Of a DNA stretch of 64,000 nt, positions 54,458 through 62,766 are shown one piece after another (positions within the stretch are counted from its first letter, which is position 1; each line of letters starts with the position of its first letter). The translations under genes were made by a program, and so were the position numbers. Source of the DNA: Bacillota bacterium (GTDB lineage Bacteria; Bacillota; Desulfotomaculia; Desulfotomaculales; Desulforudaceae); contig JBFLXL010000004.1 in assembly GCA_040757205.1 (NCBI GenBank), forward strand, positions 62,001 to 126,000, read 5' to 3'. The notes under the pieces are model-generated. The model was not told where the DNA came from. It saw only the letters and a list, made by a program, of their open reading frames with translations, and ran no database searches.

Positions 54458-55190
54458 CCTGCTCATCCTTTCGCTTTCCATACCTAATTTCATACCATTT
54501 TTCGGCCCTTGTTGTCCACCGGGTCCGGTTTCCAGGCCCGGTGTGCCGGGGCTTCGATTCGGTCACTGGCGCGGCACGCTGAATTCTCGACAGAGCGTCC
54601 TGGTCCCGGAAGGGATTGGCTTGATTTCAACAGGCCTCATTTCGACCATCCTTTTCAAATAATTGTCCGATACTCCGCCGAGGTAGCAATCACTGGTTGT
54701 TGCTTCTATCCCTTTCCCGACATCTTGGGCAAATCCCATAAAAATAAGGTGCGTACTTTTCCACGAAATAGCCCTTTGTCTGGAACGGAGCCTGTATTTC
54801 CAGAGGGCCGGTCTCCACATCGTCAATGGCGCCGCAAATCCGGCACAAGAAATGGCCGTGGGGGGGCGGGGTTCGGGTCGAAATGCCGTTTGTTCCTTAG
54901 ATTGTCAACCACTTTCTCAGCGAAAGTATTCCCCGTGCGACGGGCCGCTGCCCGCCCGGTTTTTAAGTTATCCTCCGAGGCGGCGCGTGACGGCGTTGTC
55001 CGCCGGAATGAGGAGCCGGAATGCGGAGTTAGAGGGCCTGCTTCGGTTGGGCCGTGGAATTGCCCACGGTCCCTTACCCACTCCCAAACGCCCGCGCCGT
55101 AAACAACTTCTTCGGCTGTGAACCCCGCCCGGGGAACGCCCCGTTAAACCGGGTTGCCCTACCGGCCGCCGGTATCCTGTACCGGACTCG
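54458..55190. other. 733-bp region without intact gene
   Basis: Apart from the Fur-like relic (54690-54960), this stretch shows GC-rich palindromic pieces near 55125-55180 (CCGGTTTAACGGGGCG and CCGGCGGCCGG), probably the terminator of the deacetylase gene. A short AT-richer part lies near 54700. No other coding sequence, RNA gene or mobile element is recognised. Confidence 0.45.
54690..54960 (-). pseudogene. Fur-family regulator, decayed
   Basis: One frame reads NTFAEKVVDNLRNKRHFDP and continues in another frame as HGHFLCRICGAIDDV, then GYFVEKYAPYFYGICPRC before a stop. These match the hinge and C-terminal domain of Fur/PerR regulators, including both CxxC pairs for structural zinc. The frames meet at a run of seven C (54860-54866 as G), so a frameshift in a homopolymer is likely. 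The N-terminal helix-turn-helix is missing or shortened and no start codon is seen. A sequencing error could explain the frameshift but not the missing N-terminus. Confidence 0.7.
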
Positions 55191-56141
55191 CTAAGTCCAG
55201 GCGTCGAGGACGGCCCCCAGGCTTTCGGCCAGTCCCTTGAGGTGGTAGCCCCCCTCCAGGGCGGCCACGATCCGGCCCCCGCAGTGGGCTTCGGCGATCT
55301 CCCGGACGAGGCCCGCCAAGCGCCCATACCCGGCCGTCGTCAGCCCGAGCCCCCCGAGCGGGTCGGCGTAGTACCCGTCCTGGCCCGCCGAGACCATCAC
55401 CAGCTCGGGACGGTAGTCACCGGCGGCCGGCACCAGGACTTCGCGGAAGGCGGCCTTGCATCCGGCGTCGCCCGCACTGTCCGACAGAGGCACGTTGATG
55501 TTGAACCCCGCTCCCTCCCCCCGTCCCACCCGGCCGGCGTGGCCGGTGCCCGGGTAGCCGTACCGGCTGTGGATCGAAAAGAAAAGCACGCGGGGGTCCT
55601 CATAGAAGATCTCCTCGGTGCCGTTGCCGTGGTGGAAATCCCAGTCCACCACCAGGATGCGCTCCAGGCCGTAGACCTCGAGCGCGTGGCGAGCGGCCAC
55701 CGCCACGTTGTTGAACAGGCAAAACCCCATCGACCGCGCGGGCAGGGCGTGATGGCCGGGTGGCCGCACGAGCGCCAGGGCCCGGTCGAAACGGCCGTCC
55801 ATGACCGCCTCCAGGGCGGTGATCGCACCCCCGGCGGCCCACATCGCCACCTCGTAACTGGCCGGACAGACGGCGGTGTCTGGGTCTAGGCGCCGCCGAC
55901 CCTGCCGGCACGCCTCCCGGACGCCAGCCACATACTCCGCCGTGTGCACCCGCTCCACTTCCGCCTCGGCGGCCCGCCGGGGCCGCACCACGGCCGCCCG
56001 TTCAAAACGGCCGGCGGCCTGCAGGGCGGCCGTCGCGTGGCGCAGCCGCTCCGCGTTCTCCGGATGGGCGCCGGTATCGTGCTCCAGATAGATCGGATCG
56101 TAGACCACCGCCAGGCGCGCCTCCCGCGCCGCAGGCTGCAC
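55191..56141 (-). CDS. Histone deacetylase / acetoin utilisation-like amidohydrolase
   Basis: A zinc amidohydrolase of about 316 residues with the class II HDAC layout. Motifs are ALVRPPGHHAL with the active-site histidines, GFCLFNNVAVAA, the zinc ligands in VVDWDFHHGNGT, FSIHSRYGYPGTG and VMVSAGQDG. Relatives deacetylate polyamines or acetyl-lysine. The start is uncertain: GTG at 56141 is in frame, GGAGGG lies about 19 bases further up, and an ATC at 56153 would be better spaced. It diverges from mqnB. Confidence 0.86.
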   Translation of the reverse strand: MQPAAREARLAVVYDPIYLEHDTGAHPENAERLRHATAALQAAGRFERAAVVRPRRAAEAEVERVHTAEYVAGVREACRQGRRRLDPDTAVCPASYEVAMWAAGGAITALEAVMDGRFDRALALVRPPGHHALPARSMGFCLFNNVAVAARHALEVYGLERILVVDWDFHHGNGTEEIFYEDPRVLFFSIHSRYGYPGTGHAGRVGRGEGAGFNINVPLSDSAGDAGCKAAFREVLVPAAGDYRPELVMVSAGQDGYYADPLGGLGLTTAGYGRLAGLVREIAEAHCGGRIVAALEGGYHLKGLAESLGAVLDAWT

Positions 56142-56271
56142 AGGTGTTTCGATGGTGCACCCCTCCCTTCGCCGATGCTCTAAAAAGTACAAGTTCGCGC
56201 CGCGCGGCGCATTTTCCTCTTGACGTTCCGCTTGTGTGGACAACGGAAATGTTGCATCATAGACATAAATT

Positions 56272-56967
56272 ATGAACTCGAACATTATCCGGCGCTGGCG
56301 GGTGGGAAAAAGAGTGCGTATCCTCGTGGTGACCGCGGTTGCGGCGGAGAGACAAGCGGTGTGGCGCGGTCTTCAAGGCAACCCTGAGTTCGACGTCGTG
56401 GCGGTCGGCGTCGGCCCGGTCGCGGCTGCAGCCAACACGGCAAAGTTCTTGGCGACCGCCCCGACCGACGCCTACGGCTTGGTCGTATGCGCGGGCTTGG
56501 GCGGCGGCTTTCCCGGCGTGGCGGACGTGGGCTCCCTCGTGGTGGCGAATGAAATCGTCGCCGCCGACCTGGGCGTGGAGACCCCCGACGGCTTTGCCGG
56601 TTTGGACGCGCTCGGTTTCGGCGCCACCCGGATCCCGGCCGAGGCCGGTCTGGTGCACGTGATGACCGAGGCGCTCGGCGCCGCCGGGTTGCCGGTTGTG
56701 ACCGGCCCGGTGCTCACCGTATCCACCGTGACGGGCACGGCCCAGAGCGCCGCGGTGCTGGCCGCCAAGGTGCCGGGGGCAGCCGCCGAGGCCATGGAGG
56801 GCTACGGGGTGGCTTTCGCGGCGTGCGAGTGGGGACTGCCGGTGCTGGAAATCCGCGCCGTCTCCAACTTGGTCGGGCCGCGTGACCGGGTAGCGTGGCG
56901 CGTCAACGAGGCGCTGGGCGTTCTGGAAGCCGCCGGCAAAGTGCTGTCCGAGGTGCTGAAGCCGTGA
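56272..56967 (+). CDS. mqnB: Futalosine hydrolase
   Basis: A 231-residue nucleosidase of the MTAN/PNP fold that removes hypoxanthine from futalosine in the alternative menaquinone pathway. RILVVTAVAAERQAVWRGL opens the fold. GVGPVAAAANTAKFL, VCAGLGGGFPG and the purine-site EAMEGYGVAFAA follow, and EIRAVSNLVGPRDR is a typical late segment. It overlaps mqnD by four bases (GTGA), which supports the assignment. The ATG lacks a clear ribosome binding site, so a GTG 14 codons in (56314) is possible. Confidence 0.92.
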   Translation: MNSNIIRRWRVGKRVRILVVTAVAAERQAVWRGLQGNPEFDVVAVGVGPVAAAANTAKFLATAPTDAYGLVVCAGLGGGFPGVADVGSLVVANEIVAADLGVETPDGFAGLDALGFGATRIPAEAGLVHVMTEALGAAGLPVVTGPVLTVSTVTGTAQSAAVLAAKVPGAAAEAMEGYGVAFAACEWGLPVLEIRAVSNLVGPRDRVAWRVNEALGVLEAAGKVLSEVLKP

Positions 56968-57818
56968 GAATTGCCATCTCCCCCTGCCCCAACGATACGT
57001 TCATCTTCCACGCCTGGGTGCACGGACTGGTCCCCGGCGCGCCCAAGCTCGACGTCACCTACGCCGACATCGGCGTCACGAACACCCTGGCGGCCACCTC
57101 GAACGGGCCGGACTTAGTCAAGATTTCCTACGCGGCCCTGCCCTGGGTGCTCTCCGAGTACGCGCTGCTACCGTGCGGCGGCGCGCTGGGCCGGGGGTGC
57201 GGGCCGCTGGTGCTGACGGCCGGACGGACGGACGGCGCGCAAGACCCGGCGGCGCTCACCGGCCGGCGGGTGGCCGTGCCCGATGAGCGGTCGACGGCTT
57301 ACCTTTTGTTCCGGCTGTGGGCGCCCCGGCACGTGCCGGGGGGCGTGGGCGGGATCACGGTTCTGCCGTTCCACGAGATCATGCCGGCGGTGCGCGGCGG
57401 CCTGGTCGACGCCGGGCTGGTCATCCACGAGGCGCGCTTCACCTACCCGTCTTACGGGCTGAACATGCTGGCCGACCTGGGCAACTGGTGGGAGGCTGAA
57501 ACCGGCCTGCCGCTGCCGCTGGGGGCGATCGTCGCCCGCCGGTCACTGAACCTGCCGGCGATCGCCTACTGGATCCAGGCCTCCCTGGCCCACGCCTGGG
57601 CCTACCCCGAGGCCCCGCGCGCATACGTGCTGAGCCACGCCCAGGAGTGGTCCCCGGAAGTGGCCGCCGCGCACATCGAGCTTTACGTGAATGAGTACAC
57701 TATGGATTTGGGCGGGGTCGGGTTTGAGGCGGTGGCCGCCCTGCTCCGCCGGGCCATGCAGGAAGGCCTGGTTCCGAAGTTCAGCCCCTCGGCCCTGCAC
57801 ACGGACTGGGGAATGTAG
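56964..57818 (+). CDS. mqnD: 1,4-dihydroxy-6-naphthoate synthase
   Basis: A 284-residue protein of the periplasmic-binding-like fold without signal peptide that turns cyclic dehypoxanthinyl futalosine into 1,4-dihydroxy-6-naphthoate. The start RIAISPCPNDTFIFHAWVHG is the family signature. DVTYADIGVTNTLA, KISYAALPWVLSEYALLPCGGALG and the catalytic-region GLVIHEARFTYPSYGL follow. The GTG start overlaps the mqnB stop. Presence of MqnB and MqnD shows that this organism makes menaquinone by the futalosine route. MqnA and MqnC would lie elsewhere. Confidence 0.95.
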   Translation: MRIAISPCPNDTFIFHAWVHGLVPGAPKLDVTYADIGVTNTLAATSNGPDLVKISYAALPWVLSEYALLPCGGALGRGCGPLVLTAGRTDGAQDPAALTGRRVAVPDERSTAYLLFRLWAPRHVPGGVGGITVLPFHEIMPAVRGGLVDAGLVIHEARFTYPSYGLNMLADLGNWWEAETGLPLPLGAIVARRSLNLPAIAYWIQASLAHAWAYPEAPRAYVLSHAQEWSPEVAAAHIELYVNEYTMDLGGVGFEAVAALLRRAMQEGLVPKFSPSALHTDWGM

Positions 57819-57869
57819 ATCACTCAAGCGTTATATTCCCTGTTCCTGTTCTGAGTTCACAACGGCATC

Positions 57870-58277
57870 TTATATAAGCCTTTTCCTGATCCTGCGCGAC
57901 AGGTCCTTGATCTTAGTCTCAATCTCGCGAATCATGGCGATAAACACCTCATCGTCTTTCCCTGTCGGGTCGTCCAGTCCCCAGTCCTCCCTGTGCTTGT
58001 TGGGCAGGTTAGGGCAAGCGACATTGCAGCCCATCGTGATGACAACATCAACCGGCGGGATTTCCGAAAGCAGTTTTGAGCGCTGTGTTTTCTCCATGTC
58101 GATCCCGTGAAGCTGTTTCATCAACCGGACGGCATCCTGATTGATGTGCGGCTTTGTTTCGGTTCCCGCCGAACAGCTTTCAAAAACATCACCGGCAAGG
58201 TGTTTGCCCAAGGCCTCCGCTACTTGCGAACGGCAGGAGTTATGAACACAAATGAAAGCGACTTTAGGTTTATCCAT
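57870..58277 (-). CDS. arsC: Arsenate reductase, thioredoxin-coupled type
   Basis: A 135-residue reductase of the low-molecular-weight phosphatase fold. The P-loop CVHNSCRSQ holds Cys10 and Cys15 as nucleophile and helper, and the resolving cysteines are in MGCNVACPNLP near 84-89. It turns arsenate to arsenite for the efflux pump encoded just upstream, which it overlaps by 8 bp. The base composition here is visibly richer in AT than the neighbours, as for all three ars genes. Confidence 0.95.
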   Translation of the reverse strand: MDKPKVAFICVHNSCRSQVAEALGKHLAGDVFESCSAGTETKPHINQDAVRLMKQLHGIDMEKTQRSKLLSEIPPVDVVITMGCNVACPNLPNKHREDWGLDDPTGKDDEVFIAMIREIETKIKDLSRRIRKRLI

Positions 58278-59331
58278 GTTGCTTTTCCTCCGTAAACCAA
58301 TGACGGGTTTTATTGGCGATACGCACCAGCGCTAACATCACAGGCACTTCCACAAGCACTCCTACAATGGTCGCCAGCGCTACAGGCGATGCCGCGCCAA
58401 ACAAGGAAACGGCGACTGCTACGGCCAGCTCAAAGAAGTTGGACGCGCCGATCATACCGGCCGGAGCCGCTATGTCATGCGGCAGTTTGAGCAGCTTGCC
58501 GGCGCCATAGGCTAAGAAAAAGATCAGGAAGGTTTGCAGTATAAGCGGTATGGCAATAAGGAGGATATGAAGGGGATTGCTCAGCATCACTTCCGCCTGA
58601 AAAGAGAAAATGATAATCAGCGTGAGCAGCAAACCACCAATTGTGATGTGGTTAAACTTGGGAATAAACCGCTGTTCGAAATATTCCGCGCCTTTCCGGT
58701 TTATCATCCAAACTCTTGTCGCCATACCGGCTGATAACGGTATGACAACGAACAACACAACAGACAGGATGAGCGTATCCCACGGAATGGACACGCCGCC
58801 CACGCCGAGCAGAAAAGCAACGATTGGGATGAAAGCTACGAGAATAATGAGGTCGTTTGTGGCAACCTGTACCACGGTGTAAGCGGGCCTGCCCTTTGTC
58901 AGGTGGCTCCATACAAACACCATTGCCGTACAGGGCGCGGCGCCAAGCAAAATAGCCCCAGCCAGATAATCCTTGGCAAGTTCGGCGGGAATAAACGCTT
59001 TGAATACCACATAAAAGAAAAGCCAAGCGATGCCGAACATGGTAAAGGGCTTGATCAGCCAGTTTGCCACCCATGTAACATACAAGCCTTGCGGGTTATT
59101 GCCCACATTCTTAATACTGGCGAAGTCCACCTTCATCATCATGGGATAAATCATCAGCCATATTAAAATGGCGATGGGAATAGAAACATGCGCATACTCA
59201 AGCCTGCTTAGAAAACCAGGTATTACAGGCAGGAATTTTCCGATGAGAATGCCGATAACCATGCACAGGGCCACCCATAAGGTCAGATACTTTTCAAAAA
59301 AGCTAATCCCCGTATTTTTCTCGATACTCAT
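58270..59331 (-). CDS. acr3: Arsenite efflux pump, ACR3 family
   Basis: A 353-residue membrane protein with ten helices. The ACR3 signature residues are present: the cysteine in LLGAAPCTAMVFVWSH near residue 132 and the glutamate in GASNFFELAVAVAVS near 310. IAILIWLMIYPMMMKVDF is a typical early segment. It exports arsenite using the proton motive force. It lies between arsR (with a ferredoxin relic between them) and arsC. AT-rich codons and wording unlike the surrounding genes suggest horizontal transfer. Confidence 0.95.
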   Translation of the reverse strand: MSIEKNTGISFFEKYLTLWVALCMVIGILIGKFLPVIPGFLSRLEYAHVSIPIAILIWLMIYPMMMKVDFASIKNVGNNPQGLYVTWVANWLIKPFTMFGIAWLFFYVVFKAFIPAELAKDYLAGAILLGAAPCTAMVFVWSHLTKGRPAYTVVQVATNDLIILVAFIPIVAFLLGVGGVSIPWDTLILSVVLFVVIPLSAGMATRVWMINRKGAEYFEQRFIPKFNHITIGGLLLTLIIIFSFQAEVMLSNPLHILLIAIPLILQTFLIFFLAYGAGKLLKLPHDIAAPAGMIGASNFFELAVAVAVSLFGAASPVALATIVGVLVEVPVMLALVRIANKTRHWFTEEKQHG

Positions 59332-59353
59332 AAAATTGCACCTTCAATATTAT

Positions 59354-59520
59354 TTAGCAGCATTCTTCGTTGCCTGAACAATTACAGCCCGGTACGCTTC
59401 CGGCAGCCTAACCCCTAATCACGGCGGCGGCGCATCCGATTCCGGCATCCAACAGAGATAGCATTTACAGGGCAATTTATTGCACAAGCGCCGCATTCCA
59501 TGCATTGGTCCTTGTCTATT
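59354..59520 (-). pseudogene. Ferredoxin-like gene remnant in the ars cluster
   Basis: The minus strand encodes DKDQCMECGACAINCPVNAI and then, in a second frame, DAGIGCAAAVIRG, a stop, and VPGCNCSGNEECC. Together this is a 4Fe-4S ferredoxin-type protein often found beside arsR in clostridia. One extra base after AISV shifts the frame, a stop (RG-stop) follows, and no start codon precedes the first part because a TGA directly abuts it. The gene is therefore broken in at least three places. Confidence 0.75.
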
Positions 59521-59821
59521 CATCTATCTTGCAGATGCAGCTTTCCTTATCAGAAGTGATGGTGCAGAAAAATTGCCTTGTTTTTTTGATTATTTCCGCA
59601 TCCAGCGAATAGTACGTCCATTTGCCCTCATTCCTGCCCCTAACAAGCCCGCATTCGCACAAAAGCTTCATATGATGGGACAAGGTGGATTGGGAGATCT
59701 TGAATTTTTTTAAGATCATGCAGGCGCATAACTCCCCGCAGGAAAGCATATCCACAATCATGGCTCTTTTGGGATCGCTCAAGGCCTTGAATACTTTTGC
59801 ATGCTGTGAATAGTTTTCCAT
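59516..59821 (-). CDS. arsR: ArsR-family arsenic repressor
   Basis: A 101-residue winged-helix repressor. KVFKALSDPKRAMIVDML opens the domain, the metal-binding GELCACMILKKF near residues 29-40 has the As(III) cysteine pair, and the recognition helix is SQSTLSHHMKLLCECGLV. EGKWTYYSLD is the wing. Extra cysteines at the end (ESCICK) could add a metal site. Arsenite would release it from the promoter just upstream. It leads the ars operon, and its terminus touches the ferredoxin relic. Confidence 0.94.
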   Translation of the reverse strand: MENYSQHAKVFKALSDPKRAMIVDMLSCGELCACMILKKFKISQSTLSHHMKLLCECGLVRGRNEGKWTYYSLDAEIIKKTRQFFCTITSDKESCICKIDE

Positions 59822-59856
59822 AATGACACCTCAAATCTAAGGGCATCGATATGAAT

Positions 59857-59886
59857 ACTATAATGTGTCAAATGGATAAATGTCAA
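59857..59886 (-). promoter_or_regulatory. Promoter of the ars operon
   Basis: A perfect TTGACA (59886-59881) and TATAGT (59862-59857) with an 18-base spacer lie 36 bp before arsR. The AT-rich TATTCATATCGATG following the -10 box is a plausible ArsR operator. Confidence 0.75.
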
Positions 59887-59966
59887 TTTGAAAATGATAT
59901 TTGCAGGGCTGACGAGGAGCGTGTAAGCAGCGGTGAAAGTCTTCGGTGTATTCGCCCGGGGGAGAA

Positions 59967-60000
59967 GGGTAAGGCAGGGATCCGATTCCCTGCCTTACCC
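59967..60000 (-). terminator. Inverted repeat after the symporter gene
   Basis: A near-perfect 14-base stem GGGTAAGGCAGGGA / TTCCCTGCCTTACCC with a short loop lies 74 bp beyond the symporter stop. There is no T-run, so termination is uncertain. It may also separate the operon from the ars island. Confidence 0.5.
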
Positions 60001-60073
60001 GGTCACCAGCCCGTCTGGACGGTGTGAACTTCCTTTGTCGGGTTTGTCTAAAAAGCACTTCCAAGGCAAACGG

Positions 60074-61681
60074 CTAGCTGCCGTGGGCCGAAGCCAGAAA
60101 TTCATCCGACCGGCCGGCGGTGTCTTTCGTCATGTAGGAAACCAGCACGGTGGCCAGCACGGCCGCCGGGACGCTGTAGAGCGCCGGGTTGACCAGCACC
60201 GGAACACCCAGGATATGGGGCACGTTGAAGAACTTGGCGAAGGTCAGCACGAGCGACAATACCAGGCCCACGCTCATCCCGGCCACAACCGCCTGTTTGG
60301 TCAGCCGGCGCCACCAAACGGTAAACACCAGCGCCGGCGCAAAGGTACTGGCCGCGATACCGAAGCACATCGCCACGAGCACGCCGACATTCTGGTCCCG
60401 GAGCCAAAGAGCGAGGCCGATCGCCATCGCCGCCAGGAACCCGGCGCCGGTCTTCGCAAAGAGCAACCGCTCCCGGTCGGTGCTTTGCGGCCGCAGAACG
60501 GCGGCGTAAAGGTCGTGGGACAGGCTGGTGGTGGCCGAAATGAGCAGCCCCACCGATGTGCTTAGCATTGCCGCCATTGCTCCGGCGGCGATAATGCCCA
60601 GGACTATTTCCCCGCCCAACAACTGACCAAGCATCGGCACAGCCATATTGGTCGCCATCCCCCGCTGGCCTTCGGCCAGAAGCTGAACCAGCGTGGGGTA
60701 CAAAACGTACATCGCGGCCAGGCCGACCAGGAGCACCGCGGCGTAGAAGACAGCGAGCCCCCAGATCGTGAACTCGGCGCTCTTACGGGCGGCCCGCGCG
60801 TTCCGCACGGTGTAGAACCGGATCAGGATGTGCGGCAGCCCGAGCGTCCCCAAAAAGAGCCCCAGCACCAGACTGGCTTGATTCATCAGGTCCCGCAGCT
60901 CGACTCCCGGAGTCATCGCGGCAGGTGCGTCGGGCATCTGGTCTCTGGCGGTTGTGACTGCGGCCGCCGCCGTTTCCATTTGGGCCACCGTCCCGGCCAC
61001 TTCCTTCGTCACGACCACCGGCGGGACCATCTCCTGGCCTCTTTCCACGATCGCCAGCGGGTTGCCCCCGAAGTGGGAGATGCTGACCCATATAAGAAGG
61101 CCCACCATTGCGCCAAAGAGAAGGATTCCCTGGATAGCCTGGTTGTAGGTCGTTCCCCGCATACCGCCCACGATCACGTAGATCGCCATGAGTGTGCCGG
61201 TCACCAGGACGGTGGGCAGGTAGTCCCACCCGAGCAGGAGTTTGAAAAGGTGCCCGGCGCCGACCATTTGGGGAACAAGATAAAGAGTGCACAGGACCAG
61301 GGTGCTGAGCATCGCCACGATTCTAATCCCGCTTTCCCTGCCGCCGAAGCGGGCGCTGAGTGCGTCGGCCACGGTAAACTTACCCGTGCTCTTCAAGGGT
61401 CCGGCAATCACAAGGAGCACCACTATCCACGCCGCAAAGAAGCCGAGAGCCAGCCACCAGCCGTCAACGCCGACCAGGGCCACCGCGCCGGCCACTCCCA
61501 GAAAACTGGCGGCGCTGCAATAGTCGCCCAGCATGGCGGCACCGTTGAGCCTCCACGGTATCTTCCCTTCGGCGACGTAAAACGCCGCGGTCGTCCGCGT
61601 GTGCCGCCGGCTGGCCCAACTGATGTACATTGTGAGCAAAATGCTCGCCATGACGATGGTAAAGGCAATCGGGTTATCCAT
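60074..61681 (-). CDS. actP: Sodium/solute symporter, acetate permease (ActP) type
   Basis: A 535-residue SSS-family transporter with about 13 membrane helices. FYVAEGKIPWRLNGAAMLGDYCSAASFLG is the ActP-type sodium-site region, GGMRGTTYNQAIQG and STSVGLLISATTSLSHDLYA are later signatures. An external loop of ~60 residues (ERGQEMVPPVVV to MTPGVELRDL) is longer than in E. coli ActP. Likely substrates are acetate or other short monocarboxylates. It overlaps the UspA-DUF485 gene by 8 bp. DUF485 proteins normally accompany ActP, which supports the call. Confidence 0.9.
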   Translation of the reverse strand: MDNPIAFTIVMASILLTMYISWASRRHTRTTAAFYVAEGKIPWRLNGAAMLGDYCSAASFLGVAGAVALVGVDGWWLALGFFAAWIVVLLVIAGPLKSTGKFTVADALSARFGGRESGIRIVAMLSTLVLCTLYLVPQMVGAGHLFKLLLGWDYLPTVLVTGTLMAIYVIVGGMRGTTYNQAIQGILLFGAMVGLLIWVSISHFGGNPLAIVERGQEMVPPVVVTKEVAGTVAQMETAAAAVTTARDQMPDAPAAMTPGVELRDLMNQASLVLGLFLGTLGLPHILIRFYTVRNARAARKSAEFTIWGLAVFYAAVLLVGLAAMYVLYPTLVQLLAEGQRGMATNMAVPMLGQLLGGEIVLGIIAAGAMAAMLSTSVGLLISATTSLSHDLYAAVLRPQSTDRERLLFAKTGAGFLAAMAIGLALWLRDQNVGVLVAMCFGIAASTFAPALVFTVWWRRLTKQAVVAGMSVGLVLSLVLTFAKFFNVPHILGVPVLVNPALYSVPAAVLATVLVSYMTKDTAGRSDEFLASAHGS

Positions 61682-62423
61682 GCGCTTCGCCCCCCCCTTG
61701 ATTCAGTCTTATCAGGAACACCCTGGTAATAACCACGCCGCCGATTATGGCCGTCCAGCCCGCCCAGATGGCGAGCGGCATCCCGAGCAGCTCGACGGCG
61801 GCCGCGTCCTTGTACGGAGCCGAGGTCAAGAGCGCCGCCCCGAAGTACATCACAGAGTAAAGCGCCAGGAGACCGCCGGCAAAGGAAATCTTCTTCCGGA
61901 TCGCCGCCGGTTCCAACGCTGCGGTGGGCAGAGCCTCCGGGGCCGCGGCCGCTTCGGCCGAGACGGCCAAAAGTGCGGTAATGTCGACCGTGTCCTTTTT
62001 GATGATCAGAACGGGGCAGCGCGAATGCTCCGAGATGGCCCGGGCCACGCTCCCGAAATAGAGCTTTTGCAGGCCCTTTCGCCCGGAGTCCCCCACGACA
62101 ATGAGGTCTGCTTTCGTCTCCTTCGCCACAGTAAGGATCATTCCGGTAATGGGACCGCTCTTCTTGACGGTCGTAACAGTAACCCCGTGCTTCCGGCCAA
62201 AGGCCGCAACCACATCCAGCGGCTCGCCTATAAGGGGTTGCGGTCCGGTGCCCTTTAGAGCAGCGGCTTCCGCCTCCTTTTCCACCTGGAGCAGCGGCAC
62301 TTCTTCCACCACCTGCAGGGCCACGACTTCCGCGCCCTCGCGGCCGGCGATCTCCACCGCCTCTTTGGCTGCGCCCATGGACGGCGCATACCCGTCGACC
62401 GCCACCAGTATCTTTTTAAACAC
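61674..62423 (-). CDS. Fusion: universal stress protein domain + DUF485 membrane domain
   Basis: A 249-residue protein. Residues 1-140 are a UspA domain: FKKILVAVDGYAPSMGAAKEAVEIA, then the ATP loop VVGDSGRKGLQKLYFGSVARAI and CPVLII. Residues ~180-245 contain two membrane helices (LLALYSVMYFGAALL and AIWAGWTAIIGGVVIT) in the DUF485 pattern, normally a separate small partner of ActP. The GTG at 62423 follows GGGAGG and is preferred over the longer frame. The link of a nucleotide-binding stress domain to the symporter's partner suggests energy-dependent control of uptake. Confidence 0.85.
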   Translation of the reverse strand: MFKKILVAVDGYAPSMGAAKEAVEIAGREGAEVVALQVVEEVPLLQVEKEAEAAALKGTGPQPLIGEPLDVVAAFGRKHGVTVTTVKKSGPITGMILTVAKETKADLIVVGDSGRKGLQKLYFGSVARAISEHSRCPVLIIKKDTVDITALLAVSAEAAAAPEALPTAALEPAAIRKKISFAGGLLALYSVMYFGAALLTSAPYKDAAAVELLGMPLAIWAGWTAIIGGVVITRVFLIRLNQGGGEAHG

Positions 62424-62451
62424 GCTTCTCACCTCCCAAATTGTTCCTCGG

Positions 62452-62766
62452 TCAAGGCGTACCACCCGAAGCATTGGCGCTTTGGTCAAACTTTTTGGCC
62501 GGGCCCTCACCACAGAGAATTAAGATACAACTGGCTTCTTCCTCAAGGACCTGTAATCTGTCTATTGTGCGCGTGACGTTCCGGCAGGAGCCTAAGCCGG
62601 CATAGGGACTCACCCCCCTGAGCTGTGATACCGAGATTATATAGTCGCCGGTGCCGGGCAGATAGAGATTTGCGGTCAAAAGACTGTTTTGGGTGACCAG
62701 CGGAAGAAACGGCGGGTTCTCTGGTGATAGGGCCGGGTGATACCTCTTTGAAAACCCGACCCGCAC
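62452..62766 (-). CDS. Hypothetical protein upstream of the symporter operon
   Basis: A 104-residue protein of unknown family with three cysteines and no membrane segment. VTQNSLLTANLYLPGTGDY is strand-like and RTIDRLQVLEEEASCILILC helical. The GTG start is backed by a strong ribosome binding site (GGAGGGG seven bases upstream), and the gap to the UspA-DUF485 gene is only 28 bp. This makes it more credible than other short frames here. It may be the first gene of the symporter operon. Confidence 0.6.
   Translation of the reverse strand: MRVGFSKRYHPALSPENPPFLPLVTQNSLLTANLYLPGTGDYIISVSQLRGVSPYAGLGSCRNVTRTIDRLQVLEEEASCILILCGEGPAKKFDQSANASGGTP

Noticed and set aside
54509-55102. 197-codon plus-strand frame over the Fur relic
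   Set aside because: It is antisense to the recognisable Fur C-terminal domain and has no motif of its own.
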